NCBI GenBank assembly: GCA_027068085.1
Contig: JAMOUQ010000049.1
Coordinates: forward strand, 1 to 64,000
Length of the DNA: 64,000 nt
Direction of reading: 5' to 3'
Origin: Desulfobacteraceae bacterium
GTDB lineage: Bacteria; Desulfobacterota; Desulfobacteria; Desulfobacterales; Desulfosarcinaceae
Below the pieces are notes generated by a model. That model was not told the DNA's origin. It saw only the letters and a program-made list of their open reading frames with translations, and ran no database searches. Below are positions 30,001 to 45,000 of this stretch, piece after piece. Within the stretch, counting starts at the first letter, position 1; each line of letters begins with the position of its first letter. Both the position numbers and the translations under genes were made by a program.

Positions 30001-33000
30001 GCCATGGCCGGCCATTTCGCGCAGCTGTTTCCATGTCAGGGCCTTTGGCGCTCCGATAAAGTCGGTGTAGATGAAAACCGTGGCCGGGAAACCGTATTTT
30101 TTCAAGATGGGATAGGCGATATCGTAGACCGAGCGCCAGCCGTTGTCGAAAGTGATCACCACCGCCTTTGGCGGCAGCCCGCTTTTCATTTCCAGATAGT
30201 CCATCAGGCGGTCGATGGATACCGGGTGGTAGCCGTTGTCCCGGAGGAATTTCATCTGGCGTTCAAAGGCTGAACGCGGAACCACCAGCCGGCCGGACTT
30301 TTCCCCGGCCAGTTTCAGATAGGCCAGGACCGGCACTGTCCGGTAGCCTTCGGGGACGAGTCCGCCCGGATGAAGGTCCTTGCGGGCAATCACCAGGGTG
30401 TCGCCGGGGACGGCCCGGCTTACATTGTTCAGCGCCGCTATCTGCCACCATTTGCCGGAATCGCCCAGGTAAGTGGCGGCAAGGGATCGCAGGCTCTGGC
30501 CCTCTGTCACGGTCACCAGGAAGAAATCCGGGGTCTTGATCGGGGCCGCGGCCTTCGGCCCGGCAGCCGACATCCGGCTGCATCCTGCTGCCGCCGTCAA
30601 AAGCGCGGCCAGGCTCAGGATGATCAGCAACAGGGCCCCGGCGGTGGCCGCCGGCCTCGATGATGGCGGCCATGGCCGCATTCTGTCAGCAGACGATTTC
30701 ATATACCTCTATGGGATCAGCCTTGCCCTTTACGTTGTGCCGGCCAAGCGAGACCACCTCGATTCCCGGCGGCAGGCGTTTTTTAACGGCCTTGCTTATC
30801 ACCACTTTACCGGGTCCTGCAAGGGAGTTGAGCCGCGAAGCGATATTTACGGTATCGCCGATGACGGTGTATTCCATCTTGTCGGCCGAGCCGATGTTGC
30901 CGGCCACCACATCACCGGTATGGATGCTGATGCCGGCCGAACCCATCAGCGGGTTCCGGCCGTGTTTTTGGCGGCCGAGCTCTTTTTGCAGGGCCACGGC
31001 GCAACGGACGGCCCGCTGGGCGTGGTCTTTCCTGAATATCGGGACACCGAAGACCGCCAGGACGGCGTCACCGATGAACTTGTCGACGTAGCCGCCGTAT
31101 TCGATGATCACCGCCGTGACCGCTTCCAGGAACTGGTTGAGCCATTCCACCACCTGTTCGGGAGGCTGGTTGGCTGCAATGGGGGTGAACTGGCGCACGT
31201 CTATGAACAGAACGGAAGCCTCGTTGCGGCTTCCCTTGAGCCATGTTTTTTCCGGGTCGGCCAGGATCATGGCCATTATTTCACTGCCCAGGTACTTGCC
31301 GAACGACTTCTGGGCCATGGCGTTTTTCCACAGTTCTTCGCTCATCCGGTTGAAGGCCGCTGCCAGGTTGCCCAGTTCGTCCTTGCGCTTCAGTGGGACC
31401 TTGTAACGGTAATTGCCCCTGGCGATCTGCTGGGTGGCCTGCACAAGCTGGTTTATGGGCCGTGAAAACCTGAAGCCGAACATGACGGCGATCACCAGCC
31501 CGACAAGGACCACCACCACGGTTATCAGGATGACCGATATTCGCTCTTTTTCGATCAGCTGCTTAATGAAATCCAGGGAAACCCCGACATGTACCTGCCC
31601 CAGGAATTTACCCTTGAACTTTATGTCCCGTCCCAGGTCGAGCAGGTGTTCGCCCGATATCCCCTGGTAGGCATAGTAGACGACCTCCCCTTTTTTCTGC
31701 TTGGATCCCGTGATCCGGGGCGGTTGATAGACCCGCCCGATCCGGTCCACGTTGGTGTGGGCCTTGATCACCCCCTGGGTGTCCACTATCAGGGCATAGC
31801 GCAGGCCTTCAACCTTGGTCGCTTCCCGGATCAGGGTGTTCAGCCCCAGGACGTTGTCTTCCAGCAGGGGAATCCTGGCGTTGTTGGCAAAATAGTTCAG
31901 GCTGACCGTGCCCATCCTGACGGTCTGCTCGTAGAGTCTTGCTTTCTGCTGATTGAGCACCACCATGCTCAGGGTCAAAATGGTAAGGACGACGATGAAG
32001 GTGGTGGCCACCGACAGCTGGAACCAGATCGGTATCCGGGGATAGGGCAGGTGGTCGAAAAAGGTGCCGTGCTTTTCGATCACCTGCTGGTGGATGTTGT
32101 CCGAAAGGGTGCTGACGTTGATTTTGTACTCGTCGTTGATGGCCTTGACGATTTTTTCTTCGGTGGTGTATCCCAGCTGGCAGATGACCATTCCCAGACG
32201 AACCATCCGTCCGTCCTGCATCAAGATTTCACGTTGGGTTTCAAGGGCTTTTTCAAGCTGGTCGTCTGTTATCAGGCCCCGGCGCTTGAGCAGCTCACCG
32301 ATGAAGATGTCCTGGCGCACCACCTGCTTGCGGTGTCTGAATCGGCTCAGACTCTGGAAAACGGCTGGTATGGGGAATTTGAGTTTCGGCATGGCGGCGG
32401 CGAGATTCTCCGGGAGTGCGGCATTCTCCGCGGAAACATTCTTACAATTTATATAAAGATAACCTCTCAATGTCAAAAGCTAATTTTGGCGGCGGGGTTT
32501 GACCTTGGCCGGTAATGCTTATCTTGTAACAGGTGAAGCCGTTGCGGGCGCATTGATTTCAGGTTTTTGGCGGACTTGGCCGCCATGGCGAAAGAAAGAG
32601 CGATGACACAGACGCGCACTGAAAAAGACAGCATGGGGCCGGTCCGGGTTCCTGAAAGCGCCTACTACGGTGCCCAGACCGCCAGGGCCCGGCGCAACAG
32701 CCTCGGCAGCGGCCTGCGGCCGCCGTTGGGCATGATCCGCATGCTGGCGCTGATAAAGGGATGTGCGGCCCGGGTCAACCGCGACCTCGGCCTGCTGCCG
32801 GACGACCTGGCCCCGGCCATCACCGAGGCCGCCGGCCAGGTTGCGGCCGGCAGGTTCGATGACCAGTTCGTGGTGGACCTTTTTCAGACCGGTTCGGGCA
32901 CCTCCACCAACATGAATGTCAACGAAGTGATCGCCGGCCGGGCCAACGAGCTGATCACGGGCCGCCGCGGAGGACGCAAGCCGGTTCATCCCAACGATCA

Positions 33001-36000
33001 TGTCAACCTGGGCCAGTCCAGCAACGACGTCATCCCCACGGCCATTCATCTGGCCGCGGCCGTCGCCATCCATCGGGATCTCCTGCCGGCCCTGGCCGGC
33101 CTGCTGCGCAGCCTGAAGTTAAAGGCCGGGCAATTCGAAAAGGTGCCCAAACTGGGCCGCACCCACCTCCAGGACGCCCTGCCGGTTTTCCTGGGCCAGG
33201 AATTCGGAGGTTACGCCCGCCAGATGGAGCTTGCCATCCTCAGGGTCAAGGACCTTATGCCCAGGCTGCGCGAGCTTGCCCTGGGGGGCACGGCCGTCGG
33301 CACCGGCGTCAATACCCATCCCGACTTTGCCCGCCGGACCATAGAGGCCCTGACCGCCAGGTGCGGCATCCGTTTCTGCGAGGCCCGCAACCACTTCGAG
33401 GCCCAGGCAAGCAGGGACGCCCTGGTGGAGACCGGCGGCTGTCTGAAGACGATTGCCGCCGGCCTGGCAAAGATGGCAAACGATATCCGGCTGATGGCTT
33501 CAGGCCCGCGGGGCGGCCTGGGGGAAATCGAGCTGCCGGCCCTGCAGCCCGGCTCGTCCATGATGCCCGGCAAGGTCAACCCGGTCGTGCCGGAGATGGT
33601 GATTCAGGCCGCCTACCAGGTTATGGGCAATGATGTCACCGCCACTTTGTGCGGCCAGGGAGGTATCCTGGAGCTCAACACGGCCATGCCCCTGATGGCC
33701 CACGCCGTACTCCAGTCCATAGATTTGCTGGGAGCCGCCGCCCGGATTTTCGCCACCAGGTGTATCGACGGCCTCAAGGCCAATGAAGAGATCTGCCGGC
33801 GATATGCGGAAAAAAGCACCGCCCTGGCCACTTTGCTTGTGCCTTACATCGGCTACGACGCGGCCGCCTCCCTGGCCGGGCAGGCGGCTGAAAGCGGCAA
33901 GACCGTCCGCCGGGTTGCCCTGGAGGCCAAAGTCTTGCCGCCTGAAAAAATAGACGAATTGTTCGGTGCGGTTATTCCGTCCGCTGGGGCGGCAGCCGTG
34001 AAACAGACCCTGATCGCGGGTCATCCAGACAACAGGAGGTATGCCATGTCGTCAGAAAAACGCTATCGCATAGAGGCCGCCTGCCCGCAGTGCGGGTGCA
34101 GCTCGGTGAGCCATTTGAGCAAGGAAGAGATCAGGAAGCGCTTCGGCGACGTTCCCAACGTCGAACTCGAATGCAGCGCCTGCATGCACAAGTACACCAA
34201 ACCGATGAAAGAGGCCTGCCCGGAATGGGACAAGGAGTGCCGGATGGAAAATCAGTGATGCGCGTGCTCAGGTTTTCCTGCAGCGTGCCTATCGCCGGTT
34301 TTTCCAGAAACAATAATACTTTTCAAACCGGACTAAATTTATTATCAATTAAGTTGAGCGCTTTGCAAGCTTGCCTCAGGATTGCAGGGCGCGTTGGCAG
34401 CCCGGACGTACTCCGGCCGGCCGGTCCCTTGCAGATCCGGGGACGGTCAGGCCGGATGCGGCGTGACCGGTGAACTTTTTGCCAAACCGTCAATCAAGAA
34501 AATGTAGATGTAGAAGGAAAGGAATTCCCATCATGTACGATTTCAACGCTGATGACATTTTTCAGATTGCACAACAGCTTGAACGCAACGGGGCGGCTTT
34601 TTACCGCCGGGCCGCCGAATCGGTCCAGGACCGGGAGGCAAAGCAGTTTCTGTTGAAACTGGCCGCCATGGAAGACGACCACGAAAAGACTTTCCAACAG
34701 ATGCGCCAGGACCTGACGGCCGGTGAAAAGCAAGCCACCGTCTTCGATCCCCGGGACGAATCGGTGGCGTACCTCAAGGCCCTGGCCGACACGCGGGTCT
34801 TTTTTGAAAAGGACCTCGATACTTCCAGCATGGAAGCCATTCTCAAGGATGCCATCACGGCCGAGAAAGATTCCATCGTGTTCTACCTTGGCATGAAAGA
34901 GGCCGTTCCCCGGGAAAAGGGCAAGGCCCGCCTGGAAGATATCATCAAAGAAGAAATGAGCCATATCCGTCTTTTGAGCGGGGAATTGGCGCGACTGAAA
35001 AAATAAAGACCGGGGCCGGGCAGCCGCTGCGGCCGCCCGGCCGACAGCCGTTTTCAAAGCTTGTACGTTTCAGACAATCAGTCTGCCCTCTAAAGCAAGT
35101 TCTTCCATCGCCTGTCGATTTGCGATTGTAATCCATCTGCCCCTGACGTTGATCATACCCTGGTCTGTCATCTTGGAAAAGATGCGCGAGAGGGTCTCGG
35201 GAATGGTTCCAAGCAGGCTGGCCAGCTGCCCCTTGGAGATCGGCAGCCGTACCTTGTCGCTGGCGTCCTGTTCGGAGCACAGGTAAAGCAGATAGGCCGC
35301 CAGGCGGCCGGGGACCTCTTTCAGCGAAAGATTTTCGATCTGGACGGTAAATTCGCGCAGCCTCCGGGACAGCACCGCCAGCATGTTCATGGCCAGGGAA
35401 GGGTGAACGGCCAGGAGGCGGGCGAAATCACGGCGCGGAAGGAAAATCAGCCGGCTGGCCACCAGGGTCTGGGCGTTGGCCGGGAATTTACCGCCGGCAA
35501 ACATGGGCACTTCGCCAAAGGGCTGGCCGGGGCCGTAGATGTGCAGGATCTGTTCCTTGCCGTCTATGGAGAGCTTGAAGATTTTGACCTTGCCCTCGGC
35601 GACTATAAAAAAGCCCCTGGCGGGATCGCCCTCGGTAAAGACAGTCTGGTTGCGGGCAAGGCGTTTTTCTGTGGCGATGGCGGTGATGGCTTCGATCTGG
35701 CCCGGAGAAAGGCCGCTGAAAAGAGGGATGGAGGAGATGACGGCAAATGTCTTGTCCATGGATGCTCCAGCTGGATCTCGGTCCGGTGGCGGTCCGGCGT
35801 TTGACGACGGTTCAGGCATTTGTTTACGGGCCCAAAATCAGACATTTTTTGATTTAAGTCAAGGCAAGCCGGGAAGGAGGGTGATAGAAACTGACCCATG
35901 ATCAGGAAAAATAAACGTTATTTCGTATTCTTAACTTAAAAACCGATAAAGGAGGATTTCATGTTTTGTTTTCAGTGCGAACAGACGGCAAAAGGAACCG

Positions 36001-39000
36001 GGTGCACCAAGGTTGGTGTCTGCGGCAAGCAACCCGATGTTGCGGCGCTCCAGGATCTGCTCATCTACGCCATCAAGGGACTTTCCCAGGTGGCCCTGGA
36101 GGGCGCCAAGGTGGGAGTCAAGGACAGGCAGATCGACAAGTTCACCTGTGAAGCCACCTTTTCCACGCTGACCAACGTCGATTTCGATCCCCAGCGTTTC
36201 GTGGAACTGATCAACCAGTGTGTCGCCCTGCGTGACGATCTGAAGGAAAAGGTCAAGGCGGCCGGCGGCAAGGTGGATTTCAGCCAGGGCCCGGCGGTTT
36301 TCACGCCCGCGGCTACAAAGGAAGAGATGGTATCCCAGGGTGAAAAAGTAGGGATCATGGCCGATCCGGATCTCAACGAAGACATCCGCAGCCTGCGCGA
36401 GCTTATCACCTACGGCCTGAAAGGGGTCTGCGCTTATGCCGATCATGCCCTGATCCTGGGCCAGTCCGACGACACGGTCTACCAGTTCATCTACGAGGCC
36501 ATGGCGGCCACCCTGGATGACAGCAAGACAGTCGAGGACCTGGTGGGCCTGGCCCTGAAGGTGGGCGAGATCAACATCCGGGCCATGGAGCTGCTGGATG
36601 CCGGCAATACCGGGACTTATGGCCATCCGGTGCCCACGGCCGTTCCCCTGGGAGCCAAGAAGGGCAAGGCCATCCTGGTTTCCGGTCACGACCTGCGGGA
36701 CCTGGAGCTTCTGCTCCGGCAGACCGAGGGCAAAGGGATCTACGTCTACACCCACGGCGAGATGCTGCCCTGTCACGGTTATCCGGGACTGAAAAAATAC
36801 GAACATTTCTACGGCCACTACGGAACCGCCTGGCAGAATCAGGCCAAGGAGTTCGACAAGTTTCCCGGCGCCATCATCATGACCACCAACTGCATTCAGA
36901 AACCGCGTGACAGCTACAAGGACCGGATTTTCACCACCGGCCTGGTGGGCTGGCCCGGAGTGACTCACATCGCCGACAAGGATTTTACGCCGGCAATCGA
37001 AAAGTCCCTGTCCATGGAAGGTTTCACCGAGGATGTGCCCGGCAAGCAGGTGATGGTGGGCTTTGCCCGCAACGCAGTGCTGGGAGTGGCCGACAAGGTT
37101 ATCCAGGCCGTCAAGGACAAGGCCATCCGCCATTTTTTCCTGGTGGGCGGCTGTGACGGTGCCAAGCCGGGACGGGATTACTACACCAAGTTCGTCGAGC
37201 AGGTGCCTTCGGACTGCATCATCCTGACCCTGGCCTGCGGCAAGTTCCGCTTCTTCGACAAGGACCTGGGTGACATCGGCGGCATTCCCCGGCTGCTGGA
37301 TGTCGGCCAGTGCAACGACGCCTACTCGGCCATCAAGATCGCCTCGGCCCTGGCCGATGCCTTCAACTGCGGGGTCAACGACCTGCCCCTGTCGATGATA
37401 ATCTCCTGGTACGAGCAGAAGGCCGTTGCCATCCTGCTGAGCCTGCTCCACCTGGGAATAAAGGATATCCGCCTGGGACCGAGCCTGCCGGCTTTCGTAA
37501 GCCCCAACGTGCTCAAGGTTCTGGTGGAAAACTTCAACCTCATGCCAATCAAGACACCCGAGGAGGATCTCAAGGCGATTTTGGGATAATCGGGATAAAG
37601 GGGTAAATGCAACTGCAAGCGGATCGCGGGCGGCAGGACGGCCAAGGCCTGCCGCCCGCCTGAAAACAGGAGTAGGGCCATGAAATGCCCAGGACAAGAC
37701 ACCCAATACTGGAAACCGGGAGCCATCTTCGAAGTTCCCTGCCCGCAATGCGGCAAGCCGGTGGAGTTTTTCAAGGACGACACCCAGCGCAAGTGCAATC
37801 ATTGCGGTCATCGTTTCGTCAACCCTCAGCTTGATTTCGGTTGTGCCGCCTATTGTAAATTCGCTTCCCAGTGTCTGGGCAATCTGCCGCCGGAACTGCT
37901 GGCCCAGAAAGAAGACCTTTTCAAGGACCGGGTGGCCATCGAGGTCAAACGGGCCCTGAAAACCGATTTCAAGGCCATCGGCCGTGCCGTGCGCCGGGCC
38001 CGCCATGCCGAGCAGATCGGCAAGGGACTCCAGGCCAACATGGCCGTTGTCCTGATGGCCGCTTACCTTATGGAGCTGGACAGCCCCGGATCTTCGGACA
38101 AGGCCCGCGAAATTCTGAAAGCTCTGGCCGCCCCTGAACCCATGGTGGACCAGGTATGCCGGATTCTGGAAGCCATGGGCCGGGCGGAGGATACCGGCCT
38201 TGAAGGTCAGGTGGTTTCTGAAGCCGACCTGATCGTAAAATGGGAAGATAGTCTCAAGGAAGGCAAGCTGGACGGAAAGTCACTGGAGAAGTTGATCGGC
38301 GAGAAACTGAAATCCGATGCGGCCCGGCAACAGGCCCGCAGCCTGCTGCACAACTGAGGCCGCTTGCGATAAAAGGCCGGGCATTTCTGACCACAGGGTC
38401 CGGCCGGATGAGGTGATTATGAAGGTAAAAAGGAAGATAATCGAGATCGACGAGGAAAAGTGCGACGGCTGCGGCCAGTGCGTCATAAGCTGCGCCGAGG
38501 GAGCCCTGGCCATCATCGACGGCAAGGCCAAGGTCATCTCCGACAACCTTTGTGACGGCCTGGGGGCCTGCATCGGAGAATGTCCCCAGGGGGCCCTGAA
38601 GATCATCGAGCGCGAGGCCGAAGAGTTCGACGAAGAAGCCGTGGAAAAGCACCTTGAATCCGGTGCCCCGCAAAAACCTGCCGAAACCCTGGCCTGCGGC
38701 TGTCCTTCCACCGTGATCCAGGAGTTTGCCCCGGCAAGCGCCTGCCAGGCCGCCAATGCGCCCACCGAGTTTTCCGACCGGCAGTCCGCCCTGGAACACT
38801 GGCCGGTCCAGATCAGGCTGGTTCCGCCCACGGCCCCTTTCCTCAAGGGAGCCGACCTGGTGGTGGTGGCAGATTGCGTGGCGGTGGCCTATCCAAACCT
38901 GCACCGTGATTTTCTGAAGGGCAGGGCGGTGATGATGGGCTGTCCCAAGTTCGACGACGTCAACGAGTATGTCGAAAAGTTTGCCGAAATCTTTGCCGCC

Positions 39001-42000
39001 GCCGGTATCAGAAAGCTTACCGTGGTGGTCATGGAAGTGCCCTGCTGCAGCGGGCTGCCCATGATCGTAAAAAAGGGGCTGGAAAAGGCGGGGGTGGATA
39101 TGGCCCTGGAAAAGATGGTGATCAGTACCCGCGGCAAGATCATCACCCGGGACCGCCTCGCCTGATATTCCGGCACCGGGGTTACCGGTCGTCCCGCGTT
39201 GGTGTGGGGGCGCGTCTTTTGGAAAACAGAGGGCCGATTCAGGACGGCCGGTTTCCTCGAACATCATCCGGAGAGCTCAAAGAAGATGTCTCCCATTGCC
39301 GCCGGAATGGTCGCCAGCACTCTGGCAGGCCTTGCCACCGGAGCCGGTGCCCTGCCGGCCTTTTTCATGAAGGATATTTCCGACCGCCTTGTCAATGTCA
39401 TGCTGGGGGCCGCCGCCGGGGTCATGCTGGCGGCGACCTCTTTTTCCCTCATCGTTCCCGGTATCGAACACGGCGACCGGCTCTGGCCCGGCTCCGGGGT
39501 CTGGATCGTGATCGGCGGCATGCTGGCAGGGGCGGTGTTCCTGGACAGGATCGACAACTGGCTGCCCCACGAGCATTTCGTCATGGGCCGCGAAGGGCCG
39601 GACAGCCGCCTTAAAAAGATCTGGCTTTTCGTCATCGCCATTACCATTCACAATTTTCCCGAGGGTCTGGCAGTCGGGGTTGGATTCGGAACAGGTGACA
39701 CCGGGGCCGCCACCGGGCTGGCCATCGGCATCGGCATCCAGAACATGCCCGAAGGCCTTGCCGTGGCCCTGCCCCTGCTGGGCCTGGGCTACAGCCGCAC
39801 CAAGGCGGTGGCCATCGCCACTCTCACCGGCCTGGTGGAGCCGGCCGGCGGCCTGCTCGGTGTCACTGCCGTGACCGTCTTCCACCCCCTGCTTCCCCTG
39901 GGACTGGCCTTTGCCGCCGGGGCCATGCTGTTTGTCATCAGCGACGAGATCATTCCCGAGACCCATTCCCGGGGCAAGTCCCGGCCGGCCACCTTCGGGG
40001 TGATGATCGGTTTCGTTATCATGATGGCCCTGGACAACCTGCTGGGGTGAGGCTACATGGGCGTTAGTTTTAAACACACCACGCTTAACAGTGGCGGCCA
40101 TGAACCAATTCGCCCGGATGTGACGAACGATTTAATACGAGACAAAAGACCCGGCGCTTTCCATGGAAGCAGATTGGGGTCTATTTCATATGCCGTGCGG
40201 GTGGTGAAAATGTTCGGATCGGAAATGCATGCATGAAAGTCGTCACAAATAGTGCTGTCCGTCTTGAAGTACTTTGCCAGTGAAGACAGCAGCAGCCCGG
40301 CTCGGTCGACAGATATATCCCTGGTGCCGTCTAACGAAACATCGAATGTTACGACAAGAGAGCCGTCAGGCCTCAAGACTCTCAGGAACTCTTTTATTAT
40401 CTTTTCATAATCGTCCGTATGCTCAAGAACGGAAATGCAGTAAACTGTGTCAAAGGATTTGTCTTCATAAGGAATGTCGCTCAAATTGGCAGCCGAAAAT
40501 TCCTCAATTTTCCCCCGTCCGGTCTTTATATCGTCAAAAATGGCAGATAGTGTCCTGTCGTAATCCAGACAATGAAGACTCGCATTGAGACTTTCATTCA
40601 AAAAATACGGGAAAAAGGTGACCCCTGATCCGGCATCCAGAATTTTCAGCCGAGGTTTGCGCCGGGCTTGTTCCCGGACTTTGGCATATACGAAAGGATA
40701 TTCCCATTGCCGGCTCCATTGATGGAGCGGATCAGCCACCCATTTTTTCATATAGTCTTCAAGAACGCTTTTGTTGGACGACAGAAAATTGTCGGAATAT
40801 TGCTCCATGGATCTAAAAAAGTCTGATTCCAACAGTGCTTTATAATTCTGCACTGATGGTATGCCGTCGGGAAGATCGGGAAGATCTTTCATTTAGATTA
40901 CTCCCTGGAAGCTTTTTACCTGTCCGGTGTCATGGTGTCTGTGAAAAGATGTTTCAGCCGCCGGTGTCGCCCTGCCTGCGGCGATCGGCGAGCTGAAAAG
41001 GCGTCGCAGGCGAGGTCCCTGCGACGCGCAGTGAGACGAAGATATCGGAGACTTTGTGCGAAGCAATCAGTCTTCCTGCAGCTCTTTTATGTTCGCGTAG
41101 TAATCCAGCGCTTCCGGGTTTGCCAGGGCGTCCTTGTTTTTCACCGGCAGGCCGTGGATCACGTTCTTGACGGCCAGTTCCACCTTTTTCATGTTCAGGG
41201 TGTACGGTATCGCCGGGGTTTCCAGGATCTTGGCAGGTACGTGCCGGGGCGAGGCGTTGGCCCGGATGGTTTTTCTTATCTTGTCCTTCAGCTCGTCGGT
41301 CAGCTCGTGGCCGGGAGCCAGCTTGACAAAGAGGATAACCCGCACGTCGTTTTTCCAGTTCTGGCCCACAACCAGGCTGTCTTCCACTTCTTCGAGCTGA
41401 TCGACCTGGCGGTAGATTTCGGCGGTGCCGATGCGGACACCTCCCGGGTTGAGGGTGGCGTCGGAGCGGCCGTAGAAGATTACTCCTCCGCGCCCGGTGA
41501 TTTCGATGTAGTCTCCATGACGCCATACACCGGGATATACGTCGAAGTAGGCGGCATGGTATTTTTCGCCGTCCGGGTCGTTCCAGAAATAGATCGGCAT
41601 GGACGGAAAAGGAGCCGCGCAGACAAGCTCGCCCCGGCGGCACACCACCGGTTTGCCGTTTTCGTCGAAGGCCTCCACCTTCATGGCCAGGCCCCTGCAC
41701 TGCAGCTCGCCGGCATAGACGGGCCCCATGGGATTGCCCAGGGCGAAGCAGCCGTTCAGATCGGTGCCTCCGGCAATCGATGCCAGTTGCAGGTCGGACT
41801 TGACGTGCCGGTAAACGAAACGGAAGCCTTCCACCGACAGGGGAGAACCTGTCGAAAGCACGGCCCGCAGGGGGGCGAGATCGAATTCTTCGGCCGGCTT
41901 GAGGCCGGAATTCATCAGGGCCGCGATGTAGCCGGCGCTGGTTCCGAAGACGGTTATCTTCTCCTGTTCGGCCATCTCCCACAGGGCCCGGGGAGAGGGG

Positions 42001-42054
42001 TGAAAAGGATTGCCGTCGTAAAGGACGATGGTGGCCCCCACGGCCAGGGAAGAG

Positions 42055-42089
<35 letters not shown>

Positions 42090-45000
42090 AAAATAGAAAA
42101 TCGTGTCATCGCGCTTGAGATCGGTGTGCAGGACCAGCTCTTTCAGGTGGTGGATGAGAATGCCGCCTGCGCTCTGGACCATGCACTTGGGAAGGCCGGT
42201 GGTGCCCGAAGAGTACATGATGTAAAGGGGATGGTCGAAAGGCAGCTGGACGAAATCGATTTCAGCCGGGCTATCGGCCGCGCAGAAATCGTCGAAGAGC
42301 ACCGCCCGGTCGATTCCGGCGATGTCAGGTTTTTCAGTGGTGTAAGGCACTACTACCAGCTTTTTGACCGAGGCCAGCCGGGCCGTGACCTGGGAGATCT
42401 TTTCCAGGCTGTCCAGCCGCCTGCCCTTGAAAAAGTAACCGTCGGCGGTGAACAGTATCTTGGGCTCGATCTGGCCGAAACGGTCCATGACGCCCTTGAT
42501 GCCGAAATCCGGCGAACACGACGACCAGGTGGCACCGCAGCTTACCGCCGCCAGCATGGCGATGATGGTTTCGGGCATGTTGGGCATGAAGCCGACCACC
42601 CGGTCACCAGGCTCTACCCCGGCCTGTCTGAGAGCCTTGGCCAGCCCGGCCACCCGGGCGTACAGCTCGGCGTAGGTCAGGCTGCGCCGGATTTTGTCCT
42701 CCCCCCGGAAGATCAGCGCCGTCTGCTCGTCGCGGTAGCGCAGCAGGTTCTGGGCGAAGTTGAGCCTGGCTCCCTCGAACCACTTTGCCCCGGGCATCTT
42801 GGTGATGTCGTCGATGACCCTCCGGTAACCCTCGGAGTGGATGATGCCGGCCTCATCCCACCAGGCGGCCCAGAATTCGGGTATGTTGTCGATGGACCAC
42901 TGGTAGAGCTCGGGGTATTGACTGCAGGCCTGGTTGTACCTATGGTTTACCAGGTTTATGAACTTGAACATGTTGGTTGCGCGGACTTTCTCTTCAGACG
43001 GGGTCCATAGCAGTTCGGCCATTGTCTGATCTCCTTGGCTGGATTGCGGCCGGCTACGGCCGGGAAAAACCCGGTAACCAAAGTCCGTGGCCGGCATTTG
43101 GAGGTAATACCCGAAGCGGGTAAATCGGACCTGAATCGAGCGTTTTGGCGCTTTGTGGAAATTGAAATTCCTTCTTTTCAGGTCAGATTCAGTCTCTGAA
43201 GGACAGGTTAGCAAGAGAGGATTTATTTTTCAATCTTTGATGGATCGGAAAACACATGCACTACGAAGGCAACATAATCAGGCCTCCCAGCGAGGCCAAC
43301 AGTATCCTGCTCCAGGTGACGGTGGGCTGTTCCCGCAACAAGTGCACCTTCTGCGGCACATACATGGGTGAGCGTTTCAGGATCAAGCCCGACAGTATCA
43401 TCATGGAGGATATCGATTTTGCGGCCCGATACTGCCGGCGCCAGCACCGGGTCTTCCTGTGCGACGGCGACGCCCTGATCATACCCCAGAAACGGCTGAT
43501 GCATATCCTGGACAAAATCAGGGAGAAACTGCCCTGGGTAAGCAGGGTCGGGGCTTACGCCAATGCCAAGAGCCTCAAGATGAAGACCGACCGGGAGCTG
43601 GCGCAGCTTAGGGAAAACGGGCTGGGGATTCTCTACATGGGCCTGGAGACAGGTGACGATGTCACCCTCAAGGCCATCGACAAGGGGGCCGGCGCCCGGA
43701 CCATGATCGATATGGGCCGCAAGGCCCGGGCCGCCGGAATGAAGCTGTCCCTGACGGTCCTGCTGGGCATTGCCGGCCCCGAGCGCTCGGAGATTCACGC
43801 CCGGGAAACCGGACGGGTGATTTCGGCCATCGATCCGGAATACGTGGGCGCCCTGAGCCTGATTCTGATTCCCGGCACCCCCCTGCACGCCGACTGGGAG
43901 GCCGGTCGCTTCAGACTCCTGGAGCCCATGGAGATGCTGGCCGAGCTGCGGACCATGATCGCCCATACCGATATGAGCCGGGGCCTGTTTCACGCCAATC
44001 ATGCTTCCAACTATCTGCCCATCAAGGCCCGCATGCCCAAGGACAAGCAGCGGGTGCTGGAGCTGATCGACCAGGCCCTGGAAGGCAGGATATCGCTGAA
44101 GCCTGAATGGATGCGGGCCCTCTGAGTTCCGCCTCCGTTTTCCGGTGCGCCCTGCGTCAGGAGCACCGGTTCGGCCCGGAGCCGTCCAGGGCCCGGCGGA
44201 CAGCCTTGCCCAGCGACCGGAGGGTATACGGCTTGCGCACGTAGCAGGCGGCTCCCATGGCCAGGGCTTTTTTTACCCGCACCGTCTCCGAGTATCCGCT
44301 GGCGATGATTGCCTTCTGGCCGGGATTTGCGGCCAGGATACGGTTGTAGGTCTCCAGGCCGTCGATGCCGGGATCCATGATCATGTCCAGCACCAGAAGA
44401 TCGAAAGCCCGTTTTGCCGCCAGGGCCACGGCCTTTTCGCCGCTTTCGGCCTCGAACACTTCATAGCCGAGCCTTTCCAGTAAGCGGCGGCCAAGCAGGC
44501 GCTGCTGGTCCACGTCGTCCACCACCAGCACCGTCTCGTTGCCCCTGAAGGGCTCTATGTCGGCCTCGGCCCCGGTTTCCGGCCTGCCGCGGCCGGTGAC
44601 CGGAAAGTAGAGCTGAAAACAGGTTCCCTCACCGGGACGGCTTTGCAGGTCGATGAATCCGTCGTGGTCCTTTACCGTAGACCAGACCACCGCCATCCCC
44701 AGGCCGGTGCCGCTGCGGCCCATGACCTTCTTGGTGTAGAAAGGTTCGAAGATTTTTTTCAGATCCTCGGCCTCGATGCCCACACCATTGTCTTCGACCT
44801 TCAAAACGGTGTAGGTGCCCGGCGGAATGATCTCGTAGCCTTCCAGCGGTTTTTCCAGTTTCCGGGCGAAGGTTTCCAGAACGACCCTGCCCTTGTCGGC
44901 CGTGGCCTCGAAGGCGTTGGCCACCAGGTTCATGACGGTCTTGGAAAGATGCACCGGCGAGCCGATGATGTTGCCCTGGTCCGGTGCGAGCCGCTGGATG